NCBI RefSeq assembly: GCF_000023225.1
Contig: NC_013173.1
Coordinates: 1,986,501-2,050,500 of the forward strand
Direction of reading: 5' to 3'
DNA length: 64,000 nucleotides
Source: Desulfomicrobium baculatum DSM 4028
GTDB taxonomy: Bacteria; Desulfobacterota; Desulfovibrionia; Desulfovibrionales; Desulfomicrobiaceae
The position numbers and the translations under genes were made by a program. The notes under the pieces were generated by a model, which did no database searches, was not told the DNA's origin, and saw only the letters and a list, made by a program, of their open reading frames with translations. Positions 1-8,816 of this stretch are shown piece after piece; position 1 is the stretch's first letter; each line of letters begins with the position of its first letter.

Positions 1-283
1 GGGCCTGGGGGTTGCCTTTGACCGCCTCCCAGGCGCGATCGATGTCGCTGGGCAGCGCCCGGCAAAGCCCGGCCACCTGACAGTTCTGCACGGCCAGGGC
101 GATGTCGCGCACGGCCTCGAAGTCGCCCTGGCTGGCCGCCGGGAAACCGGCCTCGATGATGTCGACGCCGAGTATTTCAAGCTGCCGGGCCAGGCGCACC
201 TTTTCGTCACGGTTCATGGTTGCGCCGGGTGACTGTTCGCCATCACGCAAGGTTGTGTCGAAAATGAAAATTCGTTCTGACAT
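1..283 (-). CDS. leuA: 2-isopropylmalate synthase, N-terminal part (runs off the window)
   Basis: Condenses acetyl-CoA with 2-oxoisovalerate in the first committed step of leucine synthesis. Only about 94 N-terminal residues are present; the rest lies left of base 1. The protein opens [19 protein letters not shown], the metal-binding opening of the alpha-isopropylmalate/homocitrate synthase TIM barrel, and continues with the family's [14 protein letters not shown] segment. The ATG is preceded by a good ribosome site (AGAAGGAG, 7 bases upstream). It follows psd and pssA on the same strand with a 127-bp gap that ends in an AT-rich stretch (about 300-335), which could hold its own promoter. Homocitrate or citramalate synthase cannot be excluded from this fragment alone, but the motifs fit LeuA best. 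Confidence 0.9.
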   Translation of the reverse strand, partial: MSERIFIFDTTLRDGEQSPGATMNRDEKVRLARQLEILGVDIIEAGFPAASQGDFEAVRDIALAVQNCQVAGLCRALPSDIDRAWEAVKGNPQA

Positions 284-410
284 GATGCACTCCTTCTGGT
301 GGATGATGTATAATCGATTATTTTTATAAAAAATCGCAGCTGATCCTGGCTGACTGTACGCCGGGATGGCCGTTTCCTGCAAACGATGCTGAGGGGGTTA
401 CGTGTTTCCT

Positions 411-1169
411 TTACGAGATCTTGTGAGAAGACTCTCGTAGGAAGGATTTCCCGCGTAGGGGCAAAAAGAAGTAGGTGTAGATGAGACCGGAAATAATGTA
501 ACCAATGAAAAACACAAAGCTCAGAAGCTTTGGTTCGGAAGCGACGAGCACGAAGACAAGCAATGCCGTGACCGTGGCGCTGAAACGGTGCGCGCGAATG
601 ACTTCGGCATCCTTGAAGGAGGCGTAGCGGACATTGCTGACCATCAGAATGGAAACCAGAAAAGCCAGTCCCAGCGTAATGCCGGGCACCAGTTCGGTCA
701 TGGTTTCGGGAATGTAGGAAGAAAAGAGAACAAAGGTCGCGAGGGTGCAGGCCGCAGCCGGAATGGGCAGACCGATGAAGAACTTCTTGCTGATCTTGCC
801 CGTCTGGATGTTGAAGCGGGCCAGCCTGAGCGCCCCGCAAGCCATGACCAAAAAGGAGGCCATGATGCCCAACCGACCGAATTCAAAAGTATTCCACTGG
901 TGAATCATGACGGCCGGACCGACGCCAAAAGCGATCAGATCGACCAGAGAGTCCAGCTGAACTCCGAAATCCGAGGCCGAATTGGTCAGTCGCGCCAGCT
1001 TTCCATCCAGTCCGTCGAAGACGCAACTGACGATGATGGCCACGGCCGCCATCTCGAAACGACCGTCGATGGACCACAGAATACCCATGAACCCGGCCAG
1101 CAAACTGGCCATGGTCATCATGTTGGGGAGCAGATAGTATCCCCGATGCTTGGGCTTCAAATGTTCCAT
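411..1169 (-). CDS. pssA: CDP-diacylglycerol--serine O-phosphatidyltransferase
   Basis: Makes phosphatidylserine from CDP-diacylglycerol and serine at the inner membrane. The protein is 252 aa and mostly hydrophobic. It carries the complete CDP-alcohol phosphatidyltransferase signature D-x2-D-G-x2-A-R-x8-G-x3-D-x3-D at residues 52-77 (D52, D55, A59-R60, G69, D73, D77), so all metal and substrate residues are present. The ATG at 1169 has AGGA upstream; the frame stays open further upstream but that would run back into psd. It lies 25 bp after psd, which decarboxylates its product, so the two form a phosphatidylethanolamine operon. The short, membrane-embedded form matches the Bacillus-type enzyme rather than the E. 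coli phospholipase-D-like PssA. Confidence 0.93.
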   Translation of the reverse strand: MEHLKPKHRGYYLLPNMMTMASLLAGFMGILWSIDGRFEMAAVAIIVSCVFDGLDGKLARLTNSASDFGVQLDSLVDLIAFGVGPAVMIHQWNTFEFGRLGIMASFLVMACGALRLARFNIQTGKISKKFFIGLPIPAAACTLATFVLFSSYIPETMTELVPGITLGLAFLVSILMVSNVRYASFKDAEVIRAHRFSATVTALLVFVLVASEPKLLSFVFFIGYIISGLIYTYFFLPLRGKSFLRESSHKIS

Positions 1170-1194
1170 AAACGGTCCTGAAAAAAGCTCTTTT

Positions 1195-1836
1195 TTATTT
1201 TTTGCGGGCCAAAATCGACTGCCCGGCAAAAACCTTGTCACCAATTCGAACTATTGGTTCATACTCTGCAGGAAGGTAAAGGTCAACTCTTGATCCGAAC
1301 TTGATTAGTCCGAAACGCTGACCCCGGACCAGAGAGTCGCCCTCCTCGCCCCAGCAGATGATGCGCCGCGCGATGAGCCCGGCGATCTGGACCATGGTCC
1401 AGGACCGGCCGTCACCGTCTTCGATCAGGAGCGAGTTGCGCTCGTTGTCGGTGGAGGCCTTGTCGAAGGATGCGTTCAGAAATTTTCCGCCAAAGTAGGA
1501 AATGCGAGCGATGCGGCCGGCCACGGGCATGCGGTTCACGTGCACGTTGAAGACGTTCATGAACACGCAGATCGCCGTACGGTCCTCGCCGGTCATGGGG
1601 TCACGCATGGTCTCGACCTTGATGACCTTTCCGTCGGCCGGAGACACGGCCACGCCCTGTTCCTGCGGGACCACGCGTTCCGGGTCGCGGAAGAAATTGA
1701 GCACAAGGAAAAGGGCCACAAGCAGGACAGTCGCCATGAACCAGCAGTCGAGCAGCGCGAAGGTCAAGGTGGCGATGGCGGTAAAGAAGATAAAGGGCAG
1801 GCCTTCAAGAGAAAGGCCGATGGACGGCTTGTACAT
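1195..1836 (-). CDS. psd: phosphatidylserine decarboxylase proenzyme
   Basis: Converts phosphatidylserine to phosphatidylethanolamine using a pyruvoyl group made by self-cleavage. It is 213 aa, typical of the short Psd class. Hydrophobic segments lie at about residues 14-48, anchoring it to the membrane. The conserved NVHVNRMP motif is at 97-104 and the self-cleavage Gly181-Ser182 sits in KFGSRVDLYLP, leaving a short C-terminal alpha chain. The start has AGGAG five bases upstream. It leads the psd-pssA pair, with leuA following on the same strand. Confidence 0.95.
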   Translation of the reverse strand: MYKPSIGLSLEGLPFIFFTAIATLTFALLDCWFMATVLLVALFLVLNFFRDPERVVPQEQGVAVSPADGKVIKVETMRDPMTGEDRTAICVFMNVFNVHVNRMPVAGRIARISYFGGKFLNASFDKASTDNERNSLLIEDGDGRSWTMVQIAGLIARRIICWGEEGDSLVRGQRFGLIKFGSRVDLYLPAEYEPIVRIGDKVFAGQSILARKK

Positions 1837-1862
1837 GAGAACTCCTGGTCAATTATTGGCAA

Positions 1863-1900
1863 TGGCTTGACTACTCGCGGGCGCCGCGAGTTTCAAGCCA
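1863..1900 (-). other. hairpin between glycosyltransferase gene and psd
   Basis: An interrupted inverted repeat: 8-bp outer arms (1863-1870 with 1893-1900) and 8-bp GC-rich inner arms (1873-1880 with 1884-1891) around a 3-base loop. It lies just downstream of the glycosyltransferase stop and upstream of psd. No T-run follows it in the direction of these genes, so it is a poor intrinsic terminator on the minus strand. It may slow read-through or protect the 3' end of the upstream message. A short T-run follows on the plus strand. Confidence 0.45.
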
Positions 1901-1911
1901 ATTTTTCGTGG

Positions 1912-3186
1912 TTATTTCCCCGGCCGTGGGCCAGCGTACAGTTTTTTCCATTCATCAAGAAAGAGGATGGCGGTTTCCAGACGATCAAGACGGCCTTCCC
2001 GGCTACGCACGGCCCAGACCAGATCCTCGAAACTCACCGTGGGCGCAAGGCTCAAGCGCGCCAGAAGGGCTTCCACTTCCGCGCGCAGGTGCGGCGCGAT
2101 CTGAGCACGCCAATCCTCGGGCTGGATTTCCTTGACCTGCATGAACGCCGAGGCGTGCTGCAAAAGGGTTTGCATGCGGTGCGCGTAGGTGTGCTCGGCC
2201 AGAACCCTGGCCTGCCCCCTGGCCGCGACCTCGGACCGGGCCTCGGGGTGGGCCAGGTAAAATTCGATGCTTTGCCGCAACTCGGCCATGTCGGAAAATA
2301 GGGCCAGCTCGCCATCGGCGAAAAGTTCGGACAAAAGTGCCCGCCGGTCCACCAACTGAAACGCTCCGCAGGCCGCGAGCTCAAAGGTGCGCGGGTTGAC
2401 GAAATCCCCGTCCCCGACCAATACGCCCGGCCTGACGGAGGAATGCAGGTTCACGTTGATGGTCGTGGCGTTGAAGATGCGCACCACCTCATCGGTATCT
2501 ATGCGTGCCCCTTCCCGTTGCAGATAGGGAGCAAGGGTCGTCTCCCCGTCCCAGTCATTGCCCCAGATGCGCAAGGCATGCCCGGTCAGTTGCCGGAAAG
2601 CCAGTCTGCGATTGGGATAGCCCGCGCCCACAAAGGATATCTCGCTGCCGTACTTGCGCCGCTCCACGGCGGAGAGTTCGAGGGGGCGATGCACTCCCGG
2701 GTCGGCGGCCAAAGGAAGGTAGAAGGAATTGGGCTGTCCCAGGGCCGCGAGCTGCTGCGCGAAATCACCTTTCTGGATGACCGCGAACAGGTCGTAGAAG
2801 GGCGCAAAGGCCTTCCAATACGGAAAAACCTCGCGGTCCTCCACGAACCACATGGCCGTGGGCACCTTGTCGCGTCGCAGGCGCTTCAGTGCCTGCCGCG
2901 ACAGGGGCGCCTGGGCCATGGCCAGGACCAGATCCGGACCAAAGGCCTCGACCTTGGCCAGGATAGCCTGGGACACGACCTGCAGGAAGCTGTTCTCCAG
3001 ATAATCAAGGCGGTCCGTGCCCACGCGCAAGGTCTTCAGCGCCGAAAAGGCTCCAAAAAAATCCGGGGCCTCGAAATATTCCACCACATGCCCAAGCTCC
3101 CGCAGGGCATTGCCGCAATAGCGTCCAATGGGCAGGGAGCCGCCGTACATGGGCAGCACAACCAGAATTCGCCGAGTCTCAGTCAT
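1912..3186 (-). CDS. glycosyltransferase, CgeB-like (GT-B fold)
   Basis: A 424-aa protein resembling CgeB/DUF3880 glycosyltransferases, which have a GT-B fold and a C-terminal glycosyl-transferase group 1-like domain. The N-terminus ILVVLPMYGGSLPIG looks like the first Rossmann strand. The C-terminal part has a nucleotide-sugar-site-like stretch around NPRTFELAACGAF, followed by the usual terminal helices. The ATG overlaps the end of the upstream heptosyltransferase-like gene by 8 bases, so the two are probably co-translated and act on the same envelope glycan. The frame is open about 100 bases further upstream but that codes a Cys/Arg-rich shadow of the neighbour. Donor and acceptor are unknown. 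Confidence 0.75.
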   Translation of the reverse strand: MTETRRILVVLPMYGGSLPIGRYCGNALRELGHVVEYFEAPDFFGAFSALKTLRVGTDRLDYLENSFLQVVSQAILAKVEAFGPDLVLAMAQAPLSRQALKRLRRDKVPTAMWFVEDREVFPYWKAFAPFYDLFAVIQKGDFAQQLAALGQPNSFYLPLAADPGVHRPLELSAVERRKYGSEISFVGAGYPNRRLAFRQLTGHALRIWGNDWDGETTLAPYLQREGARIDTDEVVRIFNATTINVNLHSSVRPGVLVGDGDFVNPRTFELAACGAFQLVDRRALLSELFADGELALFSDMAELRQSIEFYLAHPEARSEVAARGQARVLAEHTYAHRMQTLLQHASAFMQVKEIQPEDWRAQIAPHLRAEVEALLARLSLAPTVSFEDLVWAVRSREGRLDRLETAILFLDEWKKLYAGPRPGK

Positions 3187-4441
3187 GGGCCCTTCCTCGC
3201 AGTGTTTGGGGCAGCATCCAGTCCCGCTCCCGCATCCAGTTCTCCTCCGGCAAGAGTTCCGCGCTGTCCGGCATGCGCACCCCGGCATAGGCGGCGGCCA
3301 TGGCCCTGAAAGCCCTGCGCCGCGCGGCTGCGGGGTCCAATCCGGCGACAGCGGTAAAAATCAGGCCCAACTCGTCGAAGCCGCTCGCCATGATCGCGCA
3401 TCCGGGAGCAAGCTCCCGGGTCGTGTGGCCGCTGACATGGCGCAACACGGACGGATCGCCAAAAACCCGGCGACAGGAGATCCCGTGCGGACAGGAGGCG
3501 GTTTCCAGACAGGGCGCGCACTCTTGCGTGGCCTGCAGCACCAGATGCCCCCGGCCATAAGGCCCGGTCTCGTGACACCAGGCCGAAGAAAGAAAAAACG
3601 CCAGCACCGGCACGCCCAGGTGGGCAGCCAGATGCATGGTTCCGGTGTCCGGGGAGACGAGCAGATCGAGTCCGCTCACGGTGTCGTGGAGCTCCTGCCA
3701 GCCGGTACGGCCGACCAGGTCGCGAACCTCTCCCCGGAGCGTCGCGGGCAACAGGGCGGCAAGCTCCTTGGCGGCCCGCCGCTCCCCTCCGGAGCCAAGC
3801 AGGTAGACGGGACCGCGCCCGACACGGCCGAAAGCGGCCTGGACAAGGGGGGCCAGCATCCCGGCAGGAAGGGATCTGCGCGCATTCTGCCCCGCCATGA
3901 CCACCCCTATCCCGCCGCCGCGCGGAGCCGCATCGGGATTGACCAGTTCCGGAAGGACCGGCTGCTCGGCGTAGAGCCCCCAGACGTCAATCAGATTGAG
4001 GCCGGTCAACGCCCGCGCCCTGGTCCAGCGCATGACCTGGTCGGGCCAGGAGTCCACGAGTCGCTGCCCATGATGCCAGCGGTATCCGCGAACCGCGGAA
4101 CATGAAAACATCCCGGCCAGTGCGAAACTCGGCCCGGAAAAATTGAGATTGTAGACGCGGTGGAAATCAAGTTCCATGACGCCGCCCAGATCTTCATGTA
4201 CCTGCGCCAGAATATCGGGGCCATGCGTACCGTGGGCGGCGATGCCGTGTACCTGAGTCCCCGGATAAACGATGTGGGCCAGGGCTTTGAGGGAGCTGTC
4301 CACCAGCAAATGCACCTCGCCGCCCAGCTGCAGGGATCGCAGCAGACGTTTTGTCTGGAGCAGGTCGCCAAACCTCGCCAGCTGAATGACCAGATACTTG
4401 GGAACGGACTGGCCGCGCATATCGGAATCGCCGGAATTCAT
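3179..4441 (-). CDS. glycosyltransferase family 9 (heptosyltransferase-like)
   Basis: A 420-aa GT9 protein, the family of ADP-heptose:LPS heptosyltransferases. It opens with the typical LVIQLARFGDLLQTKRLLR strand and loop. The donor-site region around SPDTGTMHLAAHLGVPVLAFF is the family hallmark. It is followed by a cysteine-rich stretch (ECAPCLETASCPHG) and a C-terminal extension of about 100 residues longer than classic WaaC/WaaF. A second in-frame ATG lies 7 codons in; the first has AAGG upstream and is kept. It precedes the CgeB-like gene with an 8-base overlap, suggesting a two-step glycan assembly unit. The true donor may not be heptose. Confidence 0.82.
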   Translation of the reverse strand: MNSGDSDMRGQSVPKYLVIQLARFGDLLQTKRLLRSLQLGGEVHLLVDSSLKALAHIVYPGTQVHGIAAHGTHGPDILAQVHEDLGGVMELDFHRVYNLNFSGPSFALAGMFSCSAVRGYRWHHGQRLVDSWPDQVMRWTRARALTGLNLIDVWGLYAEQPVLPELVNPDAAPRGGGIGVVMAGQNARRSLPAGMLAPLVQAAFGRVGRGPVYLLGSGGERRAAKELAALLPATLRGEVRDLVGRTGWQELHDTVSGLDLLVSPDTGTMHLAAHLGVPVLAFFLSSAWCHETGPYGRGHLVLQATQECAPCLETASCPHGISCRRVFGDPSVLRHVSGHTTRELAPGCAIMASGFDELGLIFTAVAGLDPAAARRRAFRAMAAAYAGVRMPDSAELLPEENWMRERDWMLPQTLRGRAHD

Positions 4442-4612
4442 GGCCCTTCATCTGGCAAAAAGCTGTAAAAGTCCAGAACTCCCCGGATTTTCAGACCGTC
4501 TCGCCTGTTCGGATCAGACCGGACCGCTTCGGTCCAGCCCTTACCGAATCAAACCGGGCTGACCGGGGCGGACGTCTTGGACAAGTGGGACCTGCTCTGC
4601 TAGACGGCACTC
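4442..4612. other. divergent intergenic region
   Basis: 171 bp between the minus-strand glycosyltransferase operon and the plus-strand tetrapyrrole operon. Both promoters should lie here. A small perfect inverted repeat, GGACCG-CTT-CGGTCC, is at 4521-4535. I saw no recognisable riboswitch or clear -35/-10 pair. Confidence 0.4.
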
Positions 4613-5302
4613 ATGCGTTATTATCCTCTGCTTTTGGACCTGACCGACATGCATTGCCTGGTCATCGGCGCGGGCGAAGTCGGCCTGCGCAAGATCCAGG
4701 GGCTGCTGCAATGCAGAGCCGCGCTGGTCACAGCCATCGACCCCGCGCCGCCAAGCCGTGAGCTGACCGAGCTTCTTGCAAGGCAGGACAACTTCTCGTA
4801 TGAACAGCGGCCCTTTGCCGAAAAGGACCTTGACCGGGCGCGGATTGTCTTTGCCTGCACCTCCGACCGCGAGGTGAACGCCGCCATCGGCAGGGCCTGC
4901 GCGCAGCGGGGGATTCTGTGCAACATGACCGATGCCCCGGAGCTTGGCACTTTCGTGCTCCCCGCCAGCATCACCCGCGGCGACCTGACCATCTCCATTT
5001 CCACCAGCGGTGCCAGTCCGGCCCTGGCCCGGGTCATCCGCCAGGATCTGGAGAAGCGATACGGACCGGAGTACGAGGCCATGACCCGTCTTCTGGCCGA
5101 CATCAGGACCGCGCTGCTGGCCATGGGGCGCGGCAGTGATGAAAACAGGGAGATCTTCCGCAGGCTGGCCGCCTCTTCCCTGCCGGACCTGATCAAAAAC
5201 GACGATCGGCACGCCTGCCTGGAACTGCTCCGGCGCGTGCTACCCACTGACCTGCACACACGAATCGGAGAATGGTGTGATGACTGCTTCCCGACTTTTT
5301 GA
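4613..5302 (+). CDS. precorrin-2 dehydrogenase / sirohydrochlorin ferrochelatase (Met8/CysG-N type)
   Basis: Oxidises precorrin-2 to sirohydrochlorin and probably inserts iron to give siroheme. Siroheme is the cofactor of dissimilatory sulfite reductase and, in sulfate reducers, a heme precursor. The 229-aa protein starts with an NAD-binding Rossmann fold (VIGAGEVGLRK, residues 17-27). It then carries the CysG/Met8 signature region NMTDAPELGTFVLPAS and GDLTISISTSGASPALAR, where S and D residues support dehydrogenation and chelation. The C-terminal helical dimerisation part is present. There is no uroporphyrinogen methyltransferase domain, so this is the stand-alone form. Its last 23 bases overlap the following CcsA-like gene, which in turn precedes hemA. 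Confidence 0.9.
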   Translation: MRYYPLLLDLTDMHCLVIGAGEVGLRKIQGLLQCRAALVTAIDPAPPSRELTELLARQDNFSYEQRPFAEKDLDRARIVFACTSDREVNAAIGRACAQRGILCNMTDAPELGTFVLPASITRGDLTISISTSGASPALARVIRQDLEKRYGPEYEAMTRLLADIRTALLAMGRGSDENREIFRRLAASSLPDLIKNDDRHACLELLRRVLPTDLHTRIGEWCDDCFPTF

Positions 5303-6107
5303 ACTGATCATAGCACTGCTCTACCTGACCGGATCGGTCTCGTACCCCCTCGGGCTGGTCCTGCGCCGCGCGTTCCTGAAACGCATCGCGGCCTGGACAT
5401 CGGCAGCGGCCTTTGGGCTGCATACCGTGGACCTGGCCTTGCGTTTTCAGGAACTGGGAGCCGCCAACCTGCAGCACGGCCAGTTCTACATGAGCCTCCT
5501 AGCCTGGTTTTTCGTGCTCATCTTTTTTGTGCTGTGGTGGCGCCTCAAACACGATTTTCTGTCCATGATCACCGCGCCCTTGGCGCTGATCCTCTTTTCC
5601 TCGTCCCTGGCGGTGCGCACCCAGGTCCTGGCCGTGCCCGAACACTTCAGCGCGCTGTGGTTCAGCCTGCACGTCGGCACCATCTTCGTTTCGCTGGCGC
5701 TCATCGCCATGGCCTTTGGCGCCGGGGTGGCCTATCTGCATCTGGAACGGCTGATCAAGACCAAAGCCAAGCTGCCCGGATTCTCCAAGGAGCTGCCCTC
5801 CCTGGAAACCTTCGACAGGGCCAATCACTGGGCCGTGAGCATCGGATTTCCCCTGTACTCCATAAGCGTGCTGGCCGGTTTCCTGTGGGCGTCCTTCACC
5901 TGGAAGAAGGTCATCAGCTGGGATCCGAAGGAACTGATCACCATCGTGATCTGGGCTCTTTTCGCCCTGCTTTTCCACCAGCGCATGGTCCTGGGCTGGC
6001 GGGGCCGCAAACCGGCCCGGACGGCCATAATCCTTTTCATACTTTGTCTTGTGTCCCTGGTCGGGGTCAACTTCCTGTTGCCGTCACACCACAGCTTTAG
6101 ACAGTAA
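5280..6107 (+). CDS. cytochrome c assembly protein, CcsA/HemX family
   Basis: A 275-aa polytopic membrane protein with about eight hydrophobic segments. The segment SWDPKELITIVIWALF matches the tryptophan-rich heme-handling loop of CcsA/CcmC/HemX proteins, and several membrane-embedded histidines are present. The ATG at 5280 directly follows a GTG in frame. Both lie inside the end of the siroheme synthase gene, so translation is coupled. In many bacteria a protein of this shape (HemX) sits next to hemA and affects glutamyl-tRNA reductase levels. In c-type-cytochrome-rich sulfate reducers a heme-delivery role is also plausible. The sequence does not settle which. Confidence 0.85.
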   Translation: MTASRLFELIIALLYLTGSVSYPLGLVLRRAFLKRIAAWTSAAAFGLHTVDLALRFQELGAANLQHGQFYMSLLAWFFVLIFFVLWWRLKHDFLSMITAPLALILFSSSLAVRTQVLAVPEHFSALWFSLHVGTIFVSLALIAMAFGAGVAYLHLERLIKTKAKLPGFSKELPSLETFDRANHWAVSIGFPLYSISVLAGFLWASFTWKKVISWDPKELITIVIWALFALLFHQRMVLGWRGRKPARTAIILFILCLVSLVGVNFLLPSHHSFRQ

Positions 6108-6127
6108 TCTTTAGACATCACATATCC

Positions 6128-7456
6128 ATGAATCAGGAAATCTATCTCGTTGGTTTGAATCACAAGACTGCTGGTGTCGATGTCAGGGAACGCTTCGCCC
6201 TGGCCGATTGCGACCCTGCCGCCGCCGGGCTGGTCAGCGACGCCGGAGCCGTGAGCGAAGTCATGATCCTTTCGACCTGCAACCGCGTCGAATTTTTGGT
6301 TGTCGGATCCAGCGACACCGACATGCGCGCAAAAATCCTGCGCTTTTGGGCCGACCAATGCGGGCAGCCCAAAAGCGATCTGGAAAACCACACCTACTGC
6401 CACGTAGGCCTTGATGCCGTGAACCACCTCTTCACCGTAGCCTCAAGCCTCGACTCCATGATCCTGGGCGAGCCCCAGATCCTGGGCCAGCTCAAGACGG
6501 CCTACCGGAACGCCGTGGAAAAAGGCGTGGCCAAGGTCATCGTCAACCGTTTGCTGCACAAGGCCTTTTCCGTGGCCAAAAGGGTCCGCACCGAGACGGC
6601 CATCGCCTCCAGCGCCGTGTCCATCAGCTATGCGGCCGTGGAACTGGCACGCAAGATCTTCACCGACCTGACCAACCACCGCGCCCTCTTGATCGGCGCC
6701 GGAGAGATGGCCGAGCTGGCGGCGACGCATCTGCTTTCCGCCGGCGTGCGCGACATCACCGTGGTCAACCGCACCCTGGCCAAGGGCGAGGAGCTGGCCA
6801 AGCAGTTCAAAGGACGCGCCATGCCCTTCGAAGAGCTGCCTCAGGCGCTGCTTGAAACGGACATCGTCATCAGCTCCACGGGCTCGCCCACGGCCATCAT
6901 CCGTGCCAAGGACATGAAGGAGGTGCTGCGCAAGCGCCGCCACAGGGCGATCTTCTTCATCGACATCGCCGTGCCCCGCGACATCGACCCCGACATCAAC
7001 GGCCTCGACAACGTCTATCTGTACGATATCGACGACCTCAAAGAAGTGGTCGAGGAAAACCTGGCCGGAAGGCAGCAGGAAGCGCAGAAGGCCAGAGGCA
7101 TCGTCGCCGAGGAGGTCGGAGCCTTCATGCGCTGGCGGGACGGCCTGGAGTTGCAGCCAACCATCGTTGCGCTGCTGGATCAGGGCGAATGCATCGCGCG
7201 CAAGGAGCTCAGGAAATCCATCAAGCAGCTCGGCCCCAATCCGGACCCGCAGATGGTCGCCATCCTGGAACGACTGGCCAAATCCCTGTGCCATAAAATC
7301 TATCACGAACCCATCAGCTACCTCAAGCGCCGCTCCCTGGAAGAGGGCTCGGCCCAGCGCTTCATCCACAATGCCCGCCGGATGTTCAACCTGGACGAGG
7401 AAGCCATCCCCGAAGACGCCCATCTGGACCGAAAAATCCCGAGCGGCAGCAAATAA
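6128..7456 (+). CDS. hemA: glutamyl-tRNA reductase
   Basis: NADPH-dependent reduction of glutamyl-tRNA(Glu) to glutamate-1-semialdehyde, the first step of C5 tetrapyrrole synthesis. The 442-aa length is normal. The N-terminal catalytic domain opens IYLVGLNHKTAGVDVRERF and has the nucleophile Cys51 in STCNRVEF. The nucleotide-binding domain shows LIGAGEMAELAA near residue 185. A long helical dimerisation domain follows. The ribosome site is weak (no clear GGAG before ATG 6128), which fits translation coupled to or limited by the upstream genes. It is the entry enzyme for the siroheme and heme made by its neighbours. Confidence 0.97.
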   Translation: MNQEIYLVGLNHKTAGVDVRERFALADCDPAAAGLVSDAGAVSEVMILSTCNRVEFLVVGSSDTDMRAKILRFWADQCGQPKSDLENHTYCHVGLDAVNHLFTVASSLDSMILGEPQILGQLKTAYRNAVEKGVAKVIVNRLLHKAFSVAKRVRTETAIASSAVSISYAAVELARKIFTDLTNHRALLIGAGEMAELAATHLLSAGVRDITVVNRTLAKGEELAKQFKGRAMPFEELPQALLETDIVISSTGSPTAIIRAKDMKEVLRKRRHRAIFFIDIAVPRDIDPDINGLDNVYLYDIDDLKEVVEENLAGRQQEAQKARGIVAEEVGAFMRWRDGLELQPTIVALLDQGECIARKELRKSIKQLGPNPDPQMVAILERLAKSLCHKIYHEPISYLKRRSLEEGSAQRFIHNARRMFNLDEEAIPEDAHLDRKIPSGSK

Positions 7457-7467
7457 CGGAGAATTCC

Positions 7468-7800
7468 ATGCGCGCCTTTGTCATCGACGAAATCACTCCG
7501 GAAGACATGGAGAAGCTCGAAAGCCGTCTCAAGGAGCAGGAGCTTTTGAGCATCGAGCACCTTTACCACTTCAACCTGCCGCCCGCACTTCTCTCGCCCA
7601 TGCAGCAGGAGCACGCCCCTGAATGCGGCCCGTTCTACATGGCCGTCGAAACAGGCCGCGACTGGGTCCGGCTTGAACTCCTGGTCCGGGCCAAACGCAT
7701 CCTGCGTTGCGCGTGCATCGCCTACGCAACGCCCGCGCAACAGGAGCACATGATCTCCTACCTGGAAAACCTGCTCACAGACCTCAGTATTCCCCTCTGA
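7468..7800 (+). CDS. conserved hypothetical protein, 110 aa, in the hemA operon
   Basis: I do not recognise this family. It is a soluble, acidic protein with an N-terminal MRAFVIDEITPEDMEKL segment, a central LPPALLSPMQQEH stretch and a mixed alpha/beta look. It has a good ribosome site (CGGAG, 6 bases before ATG) 12 bp after hemA, and tilS starts 11 bp after it, so it is co-transcribed with both. It has no signal peptide, membrane segment or obvious metal site; cysteines sit at CGP and CAC. A small accessory role in tetrapyrrole or tRNA metabolism is a guess from position only. Confidence 0.7.
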   Translation: MRAFVIDEITPEDMEKLESRLKEQELLSIEHLYHFNLPPALLSPMQQEHAPECGPFYMAVETGRDWVRLELLVRAKRILRCACIAYATPAQQEHMISYLENLLTDLSIPL

Positions 7801-7811
7801 TCCCCAAAGTC

Positions 7812-8816
7812 ATGCGACTTCAGGACATCCCTCGACACCTGGCCCGGCGCTGCCTTGGCATCCCACGCTTTTGCAGGGAGAGCCTGGGGGTCGAACTGCG
7901 CGGCACGCGCCTTGTCGTCGCCTATTCCGCCGGTCTTGACTCCACCGCCCTGTTGCATCTGCTACACCTGTTGCGCGCGCCCCTGAACCTGACCCTCATC
8001 GCGGCCCACGCCCACCACGGCCTGCGGCCCGAATCGGACCGGGAACTGGAGCATGCCCGGGAAGTCTGTTCCCGTCTGAGCATTGCCTTCCAAGCGGCGC
8101 ACCTCGACATCCCTTCGCTCCAGGCCGCGTCGGGACGCGGTCTGGAAGAATGCGCACGCCAGGCGCGCTATGCGTTTTTGGAATCCGTGCGGCAGGAGCA
8201 TCAGGCGGATTGGATCACCACGGCGCACCATGGCGACGATCTGGCCGAAGACATCGTCATGCGTCTCTTGCGCGGCACGGGCTGGCCTGGTCTGGGCGGA
8301 ATGCCGGGCGTGGACCCGAAACGCGGACTGCTGCGGCCGCTGCTGGATTGGGAAAAAAACGGACTACGCAGCTTTCTGGAAGAAACCGGGACAGGCTGGT
8401 GTGAAGACCAGTCCAACGCCTCGCCGGACCGCACCCGCAACAGGGTTCGCCATGACATCCTGCCGCTCCTGCGCCGCGAGAACCCATCGTTTGCCAAGAC
8501 CTCCATGCAGCTGTGGACCCTGGCCCAAATCGACGAGGAGTACTGGAGCCAGGCGCTCCCCCTCCTGCCCGCTCCGATGCGGAATTTCCTTCTGGCTTCG
8601 GCACTGCTCGACGTGCACCAGGCAAAGCGCCTGCGCCTCTATAAAACCATCCTTGACTCCATGGGACCGGGCCAGGTCCTGGCGAGCCATCTTTTGCGCC
8701 TCGACACGGCCTGGATGCGCAAAAATTGTGGCCGCGCCATCCAGTTTCCCGGCGACAAGGTCGCCTCCGTGCAACCCGAAGGCATCCGCTTCCACTTTCA
8801 AAAGCGTTCCTCGTAA
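7812..8816 (+). CDS. tilS: tRNA(Ile)-lysidine synthetase
   Basis: ATP-dependent conversion of wobble cytidine 34 to lysidine in tRNA(Ile2)(CAU). It is 334 aa, a short TilS with a reduced C-terminal region. The N-type ATP-pyrophosphatase P-loop is at residues 37-44 as AYSAGLDS, with Ala where SGGxDS normally has Gly. The conserved HHGDDLAEDIVMRLLRGTG and RNRVRHDILPLLRR motifs follow, typical of TilS. The ATG at 7812 is chosen because the frame further upstream is a shadow of the preceding gene; the ribosome site is poor. It is last in the hemA operon. Confidence 0.93.
   Translation: MRLQDIPRHLARRCLGIPRFCRESLGVELRGTRLVVAYSAGLDSTALLHLLHLLRAPLNLTLIAAHAHHGLRPESDRELEHAREVCSRLSIAFQAAHLDIPSLQAASGRGLEECARQARYAFLESVRQEHQADWITTAHHGDDLAEDIVMRLLRGTGWPGLGGMPGVDPKRGLLRPLLDWEKNGLRSFLEETGTGWCEDQSNASPDRTRNRVRHDILPLLRRENPSFAKTSMQLWTLAQIDEEYWSQALPLLPAPMRNFLLASALLDVHQAKRLRLYKTILDSMGPGQVLASHLLRLDTAWMRKNCGRAIQFPGDKVASVQPEGIRFHFQKRSS

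Noticed and set aside
588-1181. Long plus-strand open frame opposite pssA
   Set aside because: Antisense shadow of a well-supported membrane enzyme. It is rich in Gly, Gln and His with no motif.
2443-3309. Long plus-strand frame opposite the CgeB-like gene
   Set aside because: Complement of a real coding frame in GC-rich DNA; no domain seen.
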